Shown: positions 1 through 12,526, numbered from the stretch's first letter. The stretch: 64,000 nt of DNA from Luscinia megarhynchos (GCA_034336665.1 CM067590.1:1-64000), one strand, 5' to 3'. A program made the numbers and translations. Notes: generated by a model from the letters alone, not told the origin.

Positions 1-857
1 CCCAGCTGGATTTATGGCATCCCATGAGAGATTTGGGAGGTCTGCGTGGATTTTGGGTGAATTTAGAACATTTGGGGGAGTCCCAGGTGGGCTTCGAGAA
101 GCCTTTGGTACATTTTCGGGAGTCCCAAGTGGATTTCGGGTGTATCTTGAGGGATCCTAGGTGGGATTTGGAGGGTTCTGGGCGGTGTTGGTGGGGTTTT
201 GGGGGGGCCCATGTGAATTTAGAAGTAAATTGGTGTAATTTTGGGGAGTCTCAGGTGGGATTTGAGGAGTAAATGGAAGGATTTTGTGGTGTTTAAGGTG
301 GGATTTGTGGGTTCTGGTTCGGCTTAGAGGGGGACTTCAGGGATATGGGGGCGTCCCTGTGGGGTTTTGGGGCATCCCAGGTGTGTTTGGAGGATCCCAG
401 GTGGGATCTGAGGGGTTGTGGGTGTTGTTTGTGGGGTTTTGGGGTGTCCCATGTGAGTTTAGGGTCAAGTGGTGGAATCTGGAGGGGTCCCAGGTGGATT
501 TGAGGGGAATTGGAGGCATTTTGGGGTGTTTAAGGTGGAATTTTGGGGTTGTGGTTGAGCTTAGAGGGAGAGTTGAGGGATTTGGGGGCCTCTCTGTGGG
601 GTTTTGGGGCGTCCCAGATGGGTTTAGGGGATCCCAGGTGGAATTTGGGATGTCTGCGTGGATTTTGGATGAATTTAGAAAGTTTTGGGGAGTCTCCGGT
701 GGGATTTGAGAAGTATTTGGTACATTTTCAGGAGTCTCAAGTGGATTTTGGGGCATCCCAGGTGAGATTTGGGGGTACTTCTTGGGTTTAGAGGGAGAAT
801 TGAGAGATTTTGGGACGTCCCTTTGGGATTCTGGGGCGTCCAATGTGGGTTTGGAGT
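1..857. repeat. G-rich minisatellite array
   Basis: Imperfect tandem units built on the core GGTCCCAGGTGGGATTTGGGG fill this stretch, with longer higher-order blocks. Open frames on either strand are repeat artefacts rich in W, G, F or in P, N, S. No exon is visible. Confidence 0.85.
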
Positions 858-1520
858 TAAGCACAAAAGGCATGGAAACACCTTTTAATCGATTAAGTCA
901 AAAGGATATGTTTATTTCAGCGCTGGGAAAACACGCGGGATCTCTCCCAAAGGCATGCGCGCCTTCAACAATTTTTGGTCCTTCATTTATTCACAATAAT
1001 CATGCATATTCAAGAACTATACATATTCATTACCCGTCACCGCCCTTTCCCCGCTTAATATTTAAATCAGCTGCATACTTATTGCGGCTGCGTAGTATCC
1101 CCTTGGTTTTGGGTCGGTGGTCTTTTATTTGGGTCCGAGGGTTATATGGGATGATGTAAAAGTCGTCTTCCTTGCTCTAAACTTCTTACCCTTGCCCCGT
1201 TATCATGAGTACCTAACCTTTAAATTCCTTCAACCTGGTCTTTATTGCCTGTGACATCAAATTTCATGATTGGTGGGTTTCTTTTGGCTCACTCTACGCA
1301 TTTTCTAATGTATATCTATTCCATTTAAATGTTTCCATATGTGTATTCTGTTAGCTCTGCATGCTATACTACCAGACTTTAACTTTTAATCCCCTTCTGA
1401 GGTATATGTTTAAAGATTACATTCCTAACTTCTATCTCCTAAGTTTGAAGATATCTATACCATAACTTATGCTCTAAACATGCAATTCCCAAGAACGATA
1501 ACAGAATAATACAAGTACTG
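858..1520 (-). mobile_element. AT-rich insertion, probable solo LTR
   Basis: This AT-rich, non-repetitive block of about 660 bp interrupts the G-rich array, which resumes unchanged on the far side. Read on the minus strand it has an AATAAA signal (plus-strand TTTATTT near 910) shortly before its end. That suits a solo LTR in minus orientation. I could not define clean TG/CA termini or a target-site duplication, so the class and exact limits are uncertain. Confidence 0.4.
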
Positions 1521-3225
1521 TGGCTCAATCCCAGGTGGGATTTGGGGCTTCCTGGCTGGGTTTTGGGTGAGATCTGAGGGATTCTGGGGGCTCTGTGAAG
1601 GATTTTGTTGAGGATTTGAGGAGTTTTGGGGGCTCCCAGATGGTTTTTGGGGTGATTTGAGCAATTTAGGGGGTCTCATGTGGATTTTGGCATGAATTTG
1701 TGGGATTTGGGGGGTCCCAGGTGGTGTTTGTGGAGTCCGTGGAGGGTTTTGAAGAAGCTTTGGTGGATTTTCAGGGGTCCCGCAGGGATTTTGGGAGGAA
1801 TTTGGGATATTTTAGAGGATCCCAGGTGGGATTTGGGAGGGGTGTGGTTGGGGTTTTGGGAGGCCCAGGTGAGTGTAGGGGTGAATTTGTGGAATGTTGG
1901 TGGTTCCCATGTGGGATTAGAGGGGGAATTTCAGTCATTTTGGGGCATCCCAGGTGGGTTTGGAGGATCTCAGGTGGGATTTGGGAGGTCTGCGTGGATC
2001 TGGGGGTGAATTTGGGTCATTTTGGGGAGTCCCAGGTGGGGTTTGTGAAGTCCCAGGTGGGTTTCAGAAGGCTTTGGTAGATTTTGGGGGTCCCAGCTTT
2101 ATATTGGGGGTATTTTGGGGTATAAAGGTGGGATTTGGGAGGTTCTGGTGGTGTTACTGGTGTTTTGGAGAGTCCCAGGTGGGTTTTGAGAAGCATTTGG
2201 TACATTTTCCTGAGTCTGAGGAGGATTTTGGGGGTATTTTGGGGGATCCCAGGTGGGATTTGGGGGGTTCCGGGTGGGGTTTGTGGGGTTTTGGGGGGTC
2301 TCAGGTGAGTTTAGGGGGTGAATTGGTGGAATTTTGGGGGGTCCCAGGTGGGGTTTGTCGAGTCCCAGGTGGGTTTTGAGAAGGCTTTGGTAGATTTTAG
2401 GGGGTCCCGGGTGGATTTTTGGGGGATCCTAGGTGGAATTTTGGGTGTTCTCGGTGGGCTTTTTTGGGGTTTTGGGGGGCCCAGGTGAGTTAGGGGGGTA
2501 AATTGGTGGAATTTGGGGGGGTCTCAAGTGGGATTTGATGGGGAATTGGATGGATTTGGGGGTTCTGGTTGGGCTTAGACGGAGAGTTGAGAGATTTGGG
2601 GGCATCCCTGTGGGCTTTTGGGGCGTCCCTGTGGGGTTTAAGGGTGATTTAAGCGACTTTTGGGGGGCTCAGGTAGATTTTGGCATGAATTTGTGGGATT
2701 TGGGGGGTCCCAAGTGGCGTTTACTGAGTCCCAGGTGGGGGTTGAGGAGGCTTTGGTTGATTTTCAGGTGTCTTGAGTGGATTTTGGGGGGATCCCAGGT
2801 GGGATTTGTGGCTTCCTGGATGGGTTTTGGGCGAGATCTGAGAGATTCTGGGGACTCTGTGAAGGATTTTGTTGAGGATTTGAGGAGTTTTGGGGGCTCC
2901 CAGATGATTTTTGGGGTGATTTGAGCAATTTTGGGGGTCCCATGTGGATTTTGGCATGAATTTGTGGGATTTGGGGGCTCCCAGGTGGTGTTTGTGGAGT
3001 CCGTGGAAGGTTTTGAAGATGCTTTGGTGGATTTTCAGGGGTCCCGCATGGATTTTGGGGGGAATTTGAGATGTTTTAGAGGATCTCAAGTGGGATTTGG
3101 GGCATTCTGGGTGGTGTTTCTGGGGTTTTGGTGGCTCCCAGGTCACTGTTGGATGTAATTTGGGAGATTTTGGGGTCGCAGGTGAGGTTTGGGGGGCCTA
3201 GGTGAGTTTAGGGGTGAAATCTAAC
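1521..3225. repeat. G-rich minisatellite array (continued)
   Basis: Same core unit as 1-857. A higher-order block recurs: the stretch beginning GGATTTTGGCATGAATTTGTG occurs near 1681 and again near 2947, and a block with TTTTGTTGAGGATTTGAGGAG occurs near 1602 and 2870. Long-range duplications are therefore layered on the short repeat. Confidence 0.85.
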
Positions 3226-3475
3226 AAAGTATTCCTAAACCCCACCTGGGACTTCACAAACCCCACATGCGACTCAGCAAAATGGCCCAAATTCACCCCA
3301 AGGTCCAGGCAGAAATCTCAAAGTCCATGCAATTCCATCTCAAATCCCTCTAGGGACCCTCCTAAATTTTATGAATTCAGTCTAAAAGACACCTGGGAAC
3401 CCCAGTCCTCACCTGGGACCCCCAAAATCTCCCTAATTCCACCCAACACTCACTGAGACCCCCCCAAAACCCCAT
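3226..3475. repeat. Inverted segment of the G-rich array
   Basis: Here the repeat reads as C-rich on the plus strand. CACCTGGGACTTCACAAACC near 3243 is the reverse complement of a unit near 2037. The array therefore contains an inversion breakpoint near 3225 just before the satellite begins. Confidence 0.75.
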
Positions 3476-6400
3476 AAACGCATGGCAGTATGCTCTGCTT
3501 CTTGTAAGTGTACAATGGACTATTTCAACTATGCGTAGCAGAGAGCAATGCAGTGTACCTAAAGTTAAGGAGAAAACGTGCACACCACACAGTAATTCTG
3601 ACTTTGCACTACACATAGAAATGAGTTCTCGACATCATGGATATGTAACACAGAAATCTGTGTGACGAATAGGTATGTCGTTGTAAAGCTAGCTGAGGCA
3701 TATCCTGCTTCATGCCTCCAGTCACTGAGAACCGGTAAGCTGTGCAGAGCACTCCAGAGCTCTGCGGCTTCCTTGTTCACGCTTTGTATCATGCGGCGAT
3801 TTCTCTACAAAGGAGAACTGTCGTCTACTGCTCTCATAGTACACTCTGCTGGTAGGTTTTCCTACTGACAAAATACGCCTGGCACGTGCACTTTTCTTTT
3901 AAACCCTCTCTACATAGCAGTATGCCCTGCTTCTTGTAATCATACAATGCACTCTTTCCACTCTGCATAGCGAAGACCACTGCAATGTGCCTTAAGCTAA
4001 GGAGAAAGCGTGCACAGCACACAGTAGTCCTCACTTGTTAAAGCACATATATTTGTCTTCTCCGCATCTCTGGTATGTGCCACATAAGTCTGCATGATGA
4101 ATACGCATGTTGTAGCTAAGCTAAGTGACGCTGATCCTATTTCATACCTCTAGTCACTGACAACCGCTATGCTGCACTGAGCACTCTGGTGTGATGTGGT
4201 TTCCTTTGTATCCTGAGGCGATTTCTCCCTAATGGAGTGAAGGGTCATCTCCTGCTTACACAGAACACTATGCTGGCAGATCTTGCTACTGCCAAAATGC
4301 GCCTGGCTAGTGCACTTTTCTTCTAAACCCTCAGTATTCCCTGCTCAAGTAAGCAGACAATGCACACCTTCAAAAATACATAGCAATGAGTACTGCAGTG
4401 TATTTGAAGTTAAGGAGAAAGCGTGCACGCCACACAGTAGTTCTCACTTGAAACTGCACATACAACTGTCTTCTGTGCATTTCAGGTATGTACGGCAGAA
4501 ACCTTCATGTTGAATAGGTGTGTTGTAAAAAAGCTAGGTGACGATGATCTTCCTTCTTACCACTAGTCACTGACAACCGGTACGCTACACTGGGAACTCC
4601 GGGGCACCGCGGCTTCCTTGTTCGCACTTTGTATCATGTGGCAATTTCTCCCTAAGAGAGCTGAAATGCCATCTCTTGCTCTCACAGAGCACTCTGCTCG
4701 TAGGATTTTGCTACTGCCAAACACGCCTGGCATGTGCACTTTTCTTCTAAACCCTCTCTACATAGCAGTATTCCCTGCTTCTAGTAAACATGCAATGCAC
4801 ACTATCAACACAGCGTAGCAAAAAGCACTGCAGCGTTCCTAAAGTTAAGGGAAAACGTGCACACCACACAGTACTTCTCACTTTGCACTACAGATAGAAA
4901 TCACTTCTCTGCATCACAGATATCTACCACAGTAGTCTGCATGATGAATAGGTATGTTGTAGCAAAGCTAGCCTACTCTGATCCTGTTTCATACTTCCAG
5001 TCACTGAGAACCGGTACACTGCGCATAACACTCCGGCGCTCCGCTACTTGCTTGTTCACACTTTGTATCATGAGGCATTTCACTCAAACAGAGGTGAACT
5101 ATCATCTATATCTCTCACAGAAAACCATGCTGGCAGGTTTTGTAACTGTCAAAACACGCCTGGCATGTGCACTTCTATTCCAGACCCTCTCTTCTATAGC
5201 AGAATGCTCTGCTTCTTCTCAGAGTGCAATCCACTCATTCAACTGTGCATAGCAAACAGCACTGCAGTGTACCTAAATCTCAGACGAAAGCGTGCACACC
5301 ACACAGTAATTCTCACTTTGCACCACACATAGAAAGGAGTTCTCTGCATCAGGTGTATCTACCAGAGAAATCTGTATGATAAATAGGTATGTCGTAGCAA
5401 AGCTTGTTGAGGCATATCCTGCTTCATGCCACTAGTAACTGACAACCTGTATTCTCTGCAGAGCACCCGGTTCTCTATGGCTTCCTTCCTCATCCTTTGC
5501 CTCACGCGGCAATTTCTCTCTAACGGAGGTGAAGTGTGGTCTACCCTTCTCACAGAACACTCTGCTGGGAAGTTTTGCTACTGCCAAAACACGCCTGGCA
5601 TGTGCACTTTTCTTCTGAACCCTCTCTACCATAACAGTATGCGCTGCTTCTTCTAGGAGTACAATGCCCTCTTTCAACTATGCATAGCGAAGAGCACTGC
5701 AGTGTACCTTAAGCTAAGGAGAAAGCGTGCACACCAGACAGTAGTTCTCACTTTGCACTACACATAGAAACAAGTTCTCTGCATCAGGTGTATCTACCAC
5801 AGAAGTCTGCATGATAAATATATATATTGTAGGAAAGATAGTTGAGGCATATCCTGTTTTATACCTCTAGTAACTGACAACAGGTATTATCTGCAGAGCA
5901 CTCCAGTACCCTGCGGCTTCCCTTTTCGCGGTTTGTATCATGCGGCGATTTCACTCTAAAGGAGGATAACTGTCATCTCTTGTTCTCACAGAACACTCTG
6001 CTAGTAGGATTTTGCTACTGCCAAAACACGCCTGGCATGTGCACTTTTCTTCTAAACCCTGTCTACCATAGCAGTATTCTCTGCTTCTAATAAGCGTACA
6101 ATGCACACTTTCGACTCCGCTTAGCGAAGAGCACTGCAGTTTACCTTAAGCTAAGGAGAAAGCATGCACACCAGACAGTAGTTCTCACTTTGCACTACAC
6201 ATAGAAATGAGTTCTCTGCATCATGGATATCTACCACAGATGTCTGCATGATGAATAAATATTCCGTAGCAAAGTTAGCTGATGCTGATCCAGTTTCATA
6301 CTTCCAGTCACTGAAAACCGGTACGCTGCGCAGAGGACTCTGGCCCTCCCCGGCTTCCTTTTTCACACTGTGTATCCTTCGACGATTTCTCTCTAACAGA

Positions 6401-7103
6401 GGTGAACTGTCATCTCTTGCTCTCACAGAACACCATGGTGGTAGGTTTTGCTACTGACAAAACACGCCTGGCATGTGCACTTTTCTTCTAAACCCTCTCT
6501 ACATAGCAGTATTCCCTGCTTTTATTAAGCATACAATGCACACTTTTAACTCTTCATAGCGAAGAGCACTGCAGTGTTCTTAAAGGTAAGGAGAAAGCGT
6601 GCACGACACATAGTAGTTCTGCGTTGAACGTGCACATAACACTGTCTTCTCTGCATTTCAGGTATGTACGACAAAATCCTTCATGTTGAATAGGTGCATT
6701 GTAAAAAAGCTAGCTAACGATGATCTTCCTTCTTACCACTAGTCACTGACAAACGGTGCGCTGCGCTGAGCGCTCCGGCGCTCTGCTGTTTCCTTGTTCG
6801 CACTTTGTATCATGCTACGATTTCTCCCTAACGGAGCTGAAGTGTCATCTCTTACTCTCACAGAACACCATGCTGGTAGGATTTTGCTACTGCGAAAACA
6901 CACCTGGCATGTGCACTTTTTTTCTAAACCTTCTGTACCATACAAGATTGGACTGCTTATTTAAAGCGTACCATGTACTCTTTCAACTATGCATAGCGAA
7001 GAATACTGCAGTGTACCTAAAGATGAGGAGAAAGAGTGCTCACCACACAGTAGTTAACACTTTGTTCTCCTTTTAGAAAGGAGTTCCCTGCATCACTGAT
7101 ATG
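3476..7103. repeat. Satellite of ~430-bp units (about 8 copies)
   Basis: Diverged units recur about every 430 bp. A landmark related to ACGCCTGGCATGTGCACTTTT appears near 3877, 4300, 4723, 5157, 5590, 6028, 6461 and 6902. Each unit also carries GTGCACACCACACAGTA-like and TATCATGCGGCGATTTCTC-like landmarks. Open frames here are short and not shared in phase between units, so I see no gene. The array is interrupted by the retrovirus at 7104 and resumes at about 13541. Confidence 0.85.
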
Positions 7104-7537
7104 TGATGATGGTGGTAATGAAGAGACGGAGTCTTCACGATATGCCATGAAGCTGTTTATTGATCCACAAAGCAAAGTTTATATACTTTTTTACCTTATA
7201 CTAAAAATAGCGCACCAATCATAGTAGGGTTTCTAAGTTATATAACTAAATATCATTGCTCAATCTATGCCTCGTTTAAGCCAACTAGGTACCCGGTAGA
7301 TATTACGAAAATCCCCATAAAAACTGCAGGGTAAGGTCTTTGTACCAAGCACTTTCTTATCTCTTACATTCCATCTTCAAAATCCCGCTTACTCTTGCCA
7401 AGGCTTGCGGCCTACTCTTGCTAAGGTTTTCGGCCTACTCATGCCAAAGCTTGCGGCCTACTATGGCCAACACATCCATGTCAGTTGTGACAAGCTAAGC
7501 AGTGCTCGCAGTCCTGCTCTCTAGTTGTATTCCCACA
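7104..7537 (-). mobile_element. 3' LTR of the endogenous retrovirus
   Basis: On the minus strand the element begins TGTGGGAATACAACTAG directly after a purine-rich tract and ends CATCATCA next to satellite sequence. It has a TATA-like TATATAAACT and an AATAAA signal (plus 7156-7161), as expected for U3-R. Length is about 434 bp. This is the only LTR found for this element; the 5' LTR is absent. The exact outer edge could be shifted by two bases. Confidence 0.8.
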
Positions 7538-7740
7538 TCTCCCCCTTTCTGTTCCACCAATAAGATTTTCTTTGTTGACTTGTCAACTAACTTCTGAACA
7601 CTCTGCAAAATAGAGGGCAAATATATTACTAAAAGCAAAAGCATAGCTAGAACATAAAATCCAGTTTTAACTAAATGCTTGAGCCAGCCAATAAGTCTCC
7701 ATCCTCCGAGTATGTTCCCAAGCCAGTCGTTATCATCCAT
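7495..7740 (-). pseudogene. ERV envelope, C-terminal transmembrane piece
   Basis: An 81-codon open fragment contains a strongly hydrophobic stretch (FYVLAMLLLLVIYLP) followed by a short basic tail. This is typical of the membrane anchor and cytoplasmic tail of a retroviral transmembrane subunit. The frame runs over the polypurine tract into the LTR. It is not continuous with the surface-subunit fragments upstream. Confidence 0.75.
7538..7553 (-). promoter_or_regulatory. ERV polypurine tract
   Basis: On the minus strand AACAGAAAGGGGGAGA lies immediately 5' of the LTR start TGTGGG. This is the usual position of the plus-strand primer in retroviruses, and it fixes the orientation and the 3' LTR edge. 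Confidence 0.8.
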
Positions 7741-8166
7741 GACTCTCAGTTTGCTAACATTGTCTCGGAGTGCCTGTATGTTTGCATGAATGAGAGTTGT
7801 CAGAAAGATTCATGCAGCACATACCTTCAAAATCTTCACAGCCATGCCCATGTGCTAAAAGCAAACTTCAATTGCAGCTCTATTCTGTAGTGTAACGTGC
7901 CTTACACTGTCAACGTCTGTTAGTAAGCCTGTTAACGCAGAGCTAGTAGCATTAGTCTGTTTTGCAAGCCAGCAGCCAAGATTATTTAGTTTTTAATGCA
8001 TGTGCTGTTCCAATAGATGGGATAATTGAAGCAAAAATTCGAGTTCCAAGATTCCAAGCTTCCACACTGTCTTCACAATCTGGGCTACAGGTATGGGTGC
8101 TGCGCTTTGCTTGCACTAAGTTGTGCAGGGCTGTTAGTTACGATGAAAAGTGTGAAATATAGTTAG
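7741..8166 (-). pseudogene. ERV envelope, broken ectodomain of the TM subunit
   Basis: No long frame survives. Minus-strand translation in pieces shows an [12 protein letters not shown] stretch followed by a cysteine pair within the next 20-30 residues, near 7790-7880. This resembles the immunosuppressive-like and disulphide-linked region of gamma/alpha-type envelopes. Frames shift several times, so it is clearly degenerate. Confidence 0.6.
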
Positions 8167-8763
8167 TCAGCCAAATGTACAAGGCCCTCCTTTAGCCTTC
8201 CCTGGAATCCCTTTCCAGGCTCTATTTCCACATATTAGAAAGATGTTATCAATTAATCCAAGCGCAGCATTTGCAGGCAAAACATGCTGAGGTAGAATGT
8301 GGTTACGCCAGGCAGAGGCATTGGAGTAAATTCCTCTACCTGTGACATCAAGGCCGAATCGTTGTTGGGCAGAAGGCTTACCAGGAAAATTTAGAAAGAA
8401 ACATTGCATAGATCCAAAAATGTCCAATTCTTGGGGCTGTAGGGGTATAGGATAAAAGTCCCCAATTTTGTTTACTCCTAGATAGCTTTCTTTTACCATA
8501 TACCATCCAGCTGGTTCACCCTTTTTCTTACGGTATTTGTTTTCACACCACCATATGGGTTCCATTCGGCCTGGAGCATCACAGTTCTTATGCATGGTCA
8601 AATTATACAAAGCATCCCATTCAGCTTTTTCTAAAGGCACAGCAATTAGGCAAGTTTGAAAAGGATTACCAGAAGAAGTCATAGAAAGGCACAGCGTAGA
8701 TTCGTTCAATGCATCAGTAAGCGTATACCAAACATTAGGTTCTGGAAGGGGCAACAATGGCAA
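8167..8763 (-). pseudogene. ERV envelope, surface-subunit fragment
   Basis: This 198-codon open segment has several N-x-S/T sites and cysteines, as expected for a retroviral surface glycoprotein. Its position between integrase and the transmembrane anchor supports the call. It is separated by frame breaks from the N-terminal envelope piece and from the transmembrane subunit. Confidence 0.7.
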
Positions 8764-9327
8764 TGTTTCTACCTACCCTTCGTGAAAGCTGAGTCCTGAT
8801 ACAAGGATCAGCCCGAGCAGTCGGATATGGCTCCCAGAAATACTGATGTGGAAGCCAGCCATGGTTATGTCCACACACAAATTTCAAAAAAACACAATTA
8901 CCAAAAGAGTGTCGTAAAGGATCACAAATTAGACAATGGCAAAAACCACCTTTTCTGACACTTTTGACACTAAGCCCACACCTGATGCCAATATTCTTTG
9001 CAAGTAAAACAAAGTATGGGGTTACATTCAAGTTTAAGTTCCCGCTTCAGTTGTCCCAGTTGCCATTCACGACGATGCACTGGCACTTCAAGGATGTCTT
9101 CTACTGTGTCCGGGGTTAGACGGCCACGGAATTCGAAGAACGGTGTAAAGTCAATGAGTCCTCTCGTATCAATAAGAAGCTGGTCTAGACGATGGTCTGG
9201 CAGTATCTGGGACTGGAGCCGAGGATGGCTGAGTCGGGATCTCTGGTGAGATGCCAGGTCTAAAGCAGTCCTCTTTCTGAGGAGGTTCCAAGGATTCTCG
9301 GAATGGTCTCACGCTCTTGGCTGGGAT
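8735..9327 (-). pseudogene. ERV envelope N-terminal / post-integrase region
   Basis: A cysteine-rich 98-codon segment (8735-9031) precedes the surface-subunit fragment in another frame. 9032-9327 has no long minus-strand frame and is presumably envelope leader or the pol-env overlap. The assignment rests mainly on position. Confidence 0.5.
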
Positions 9328-10185
9328 TCACCTCGGGCCGTTCTCTGTGGAGACACAAGCATACCCTTTTCCCCAGGTGACACAGGGATAGGGTCCCATG
9401 ATCTTACCTGTTTCTGGATCCTTAATAAGGACTGGAGCTTTCTGTTTGACTTCTAACTGAGTATTGTTACCAAAATGCCTAACAATCGGAGGGTTAGGGT
9501 CCATCAAGGAACAATTAAAAAAGTTAAAAACATACAATGCTTTCTGCAACCTTTCAGCTGGGGTGGAATTCCCCATTCCCCCTTTCTGTTGCAATAAAAG
9601 ACGCTTAAGTGAAGAGTGTGCTCTCTCGATGATAGCTTGGCTTGTGGGGGAATGAGGAATCCCTGTTTTGTGTGACACTCCTCAGAGAGCAAGAAAAGCT
9701 GCAACTCTCTGAGAGATATATGCAGGACCGTTATCAGTTTTGATTTCAGAGGGAATCTCCAAGACCGCAAAAGCACTTGCAAAGTGACCACATACGTCCT
9801 TTGCAGATTCTCCAGTGTGACAGGATGCAAACAAGGCACCTGAAAATGTATCTATGGAAGAGTGAATATATTTAAGTCGGCCAAATTCAGGAAAATTATT
9901 AACATCTGTTTGCCAGATTTGAAGACTTTGAAGACCTCCTGCAAGAGAAGGAAAGGAGTGTCTCTGACAATCTGGGCACACAGCCACAATACTGGAGGGA
10001 TGGCGAGTGGTCAAGCCAAAAGTGCGGGCAAGTGCAGCAGCCTTTTGGTGAAAAAATGAATGACTGAGTTTTGCTTGAGAAAAGCGGTCTGGTAACACAG
10101 GCTGAGTTGTTTGAACTGGTAAAGTAAGCAAATCTGCTTGACGATTCCCTTCTGTAATAAAACAAGGTAGTGTGAGAACGAACAT
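9328..10185 (-). pseudogene. ERV integrase (two frame segments)
   Basis: The N-terminal segment (9682-10185) has a zinc-binding CPDC preceded by histidines, then core motifs with catalytic aspartates (DTFSG and KTDNGPA). The C-terminal segment (9328-9678) carries the third acidic residue in SQAIIERAHSSLK and a basic, DNA-binding-like end. Together these give the D,D-35-E signature. A frame break near 9680 splits the protein. Confidence 0.85.
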
Positions 10186-11051
10186 GCATTAAAAAATAGG
10201 GATGCTGTCTGGTATCTAAAAGATAAACAAGCTGCTGTAACCATTGAAACAATTCTGCATTAGGCACTTCCTTGAGCACTGCAGCTTCAGCTCACTCCAC
10301 GATTCCTGCAACATAAGCAGAGTCAGTTAAAAGAAGTAACAAGTCGTTGAAAGGCCTGCACCACAGCTGCTAATTCAGCAATTTGTGGAGAACCTGAAAC
10401 AGTAGTAACATCTAAATTCCATCGTTTGAGGTCTTCATCCCACCAGAGTAACACTGATTTGTGCGTGCGACCCTACCCGTCTGTGAAAACAGTTAAGGCT
10501 TGCAACGGGACTTCACTTCTTTTGGGATGCTAAGTAAAAGATTAAGGTTTGTTGCCACGAGCTTGTGCTTTGGAGGATGTGAAGAAAGCTGTCCGGAAAA
10601 ATTAGCAAGACCCAATTGAAACACATCAGACTGTTGCAGTAGCCACTGCAAATAAACAGTAGTAACAGGTAAACAGATTAAACTAAAATCCACACCTGCA
10701 AGTGTGGTAAGCCTGTCACGAGCTTTGATAATAAGCAATGCCATAATTTCATGTTGAGTACTAATAGTTTTAGACATTTTTTGTGACAGAAAATCCACTC
10801 AATGATTGACAGTGGGTCTGGTGCTTTAGGATCCCATTGAAAAACCAAAGCATGATGTTGCTTAGCTGGATTTAGGACAATTAAAAAGAAAGGTAGCTCA
10901 GGGGCCTATCGGGCAGCTTGTCTACTTGAAATAGCATTAGCCACCTTTTGCAGTGCTTGGCAAGCATCTGGTGTAACCTGACGAAGGGACAGGAGATTGG
11001 AATTTCCTTTTAACAGATTAAACAAGGGGCTTAGGTCTGCATTTGAAATTC
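10186..11051 (-). pseudogene. ERV RT connection / RNase H region, degenerate
   Basis: Lying between RT and integrase, this stretch keeps a 101-codon piece at 10493-10798 and an FTDG motif near 10473-10485 followed at once by a stop codon. Multiple stops and shifts mean no intact RNase H remains. Identification is by order and the short motif. Confidence 0.65.
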
Positions 11052-11903
11052 CTAATAAGGAACGAACCCAACTAATTGTCCCCAAAGTTTTTGGGCATCA
11101 TACAGAGTCTGAACGTTTATGTGAATTTGCAACAGCTGAGGAGAAATAGACTGAGTCCTAATGCGCCAACTGAGATATTTCCAAGGACGTAGTTGTACTT
11201 TTTCTGATGCAAGACTAAGTCCTGCCTGAGTTACAGCAGCAATGACAAGGGGTAAGGTTTTCTCTGTTACCTCCTGATGTTCTGCTGCAATTAAGATGTC
11301 ATCCATATAATGATACAGCAAAGCAGCAGGCATTTTTTGACGCACGGGACTGAGGACTTTTGCAACAAACCACTCACAAAGAGTGGGGCTGTTTTTCATT
11401 TCTTGCGGAAGCACAACCCAGTGGTATCGCTGTAAGGGATTTTGCATGTTAGTACTAGGTACAGAAAAGGCAAATTTAGGAGCATCATCAGGATGCAAAG
11501 GAATATCAAAAAAGCAATCTTTTAAATCAATGACTGTTAAATGCCAGTCTCGAGGGATCATGGCAGGAGATGGGAAGCCAGGCTGTAAAGCCCCCATGTC
11601 CTCCATTACAGAATTAATTTTACGGAGGTCTTGGAGCAAACACCACTTGCCGGATTGTTTTTTAATTACAAACACAGGAGGATTCCAGGGACTGGTGGAG
11701 GGGACTATGTGTCCCTTTTGAAGTTGTTCTTGGACAATGTCAGTGAGTGCGCACAATTTCACCAATGGCAGGGACCATTGATCCACCCAGACAGGGGTTG
11801 TGGTTTTCCAGGTTAGTTTTACAGTGTCGCGCACCTCAATGGCCCCCACTAAAAATCCAATTGAATTTTGAAACCCCATTGAGAAAGTATATCTCGTCCC
11901 CAT
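11052..11903 (-). pseudogene. ERV reverse transcriptase
   Basis: A 283-codon open segment shows the RT order: a QWPL-like start (VDQWSLP), DLRKINSVM, TVIDLKDCFFDIPL, and the catalytic YMDD in HYMDDILIAAEH. Some conserved residues are altered (LPQEMKNSP in place of the usual LPQG), so it is unlikely to be active. The upstream end overlaps protease-region sequence in another frame. Confidence 0.9.
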
Positions 11904-12256
11904 AACACCATAAGTACAGACAAAACAAAAGGCTTAATAGATGCTATGAGGCCTTCTGGTCCCGTGATTTGAATGACATTTTGGCTTTGATAGCTTCGAC
12001 TGCTCCCCGCGATCCCGGTGAGAGCTTGGGGTACCTCAGTGAGAGCCCAGTCAGAAGGCCATTTATCTTGAGAAATGACAGTCACATCAGCCCCGGTATC
12101 TATGACACCGGTGAGTGTTATCTTGTGTTCCTGAAATGACAGGGTGCATTTGCAAGTGGGACGCTTATCAGAAATTATCTGTACCCATAATATTTGTGGG
12201 GTTCCTGTAGGATCAAATTCTCCCACAGCCTCTTGTTGTTCCCCTGTAACAAACAC
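11849..12256 (-). pseudogene. ERV aspartic protease
   Basis: The retropepsin active-site motif DTGADVTVIS is present, with a downstream GRDILSQWG motif typical of retroviral proteases. It lies between the dUTPase-like piece and RT. Confidence 0.85.
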
Positions 12257-12262
12257 TAATTC

Positions 12263-12526
12263 TTATGGGAAAGGAATTAACTGTGCAATGCGGGTTCCTT
12301 CAGGGATAGTACAGGGGGGAAAGGGTGTCCATGCCATGATTTTTATTTCCCCAATAAAGTCAGAGTGTATTACTGCAGAGAGGACAAAAGGTCCTGCAAG
12401 GTTATTAGAGGATTTCCCTATTAGCAAAGTGCCTTTTCGTGGTCCCGGTGATCCGAAGATTCCTGTAGGGAGTAAATGAATAGAAGAGTCAAGTAACATT
12501 ACTGTGACTGACGTTGCCAAGTCCAT
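12263..12526 (-). pseudogene. ERV dUTPase-like domain
   Basis: An 87-codon segment ends GTRIAQLIPFP and contains DFIGEIKIM. Both are characteristic of trimeric dUTPases. Its place between nucleocapsid and protease is the betaretrovirus arrangement. The segment is short and lacks the full domain in one frame. Confidence 0.75.

Noticed and set aside
3662..6457. Short frames repeated along the satellite, such as MNRYVVAKLA-type on the plus strand
   Set aside because: Each satellite unit opens a similar 60-130-codon frame, but frames are broken differently in each unit and have no domain. Selection for a protein is not evident.
8998..9249. Plus-strand 83-codon frame within the retrovirus
   Set aside because: It lies antisense to envelope leader sequence and has no recognisable domain.
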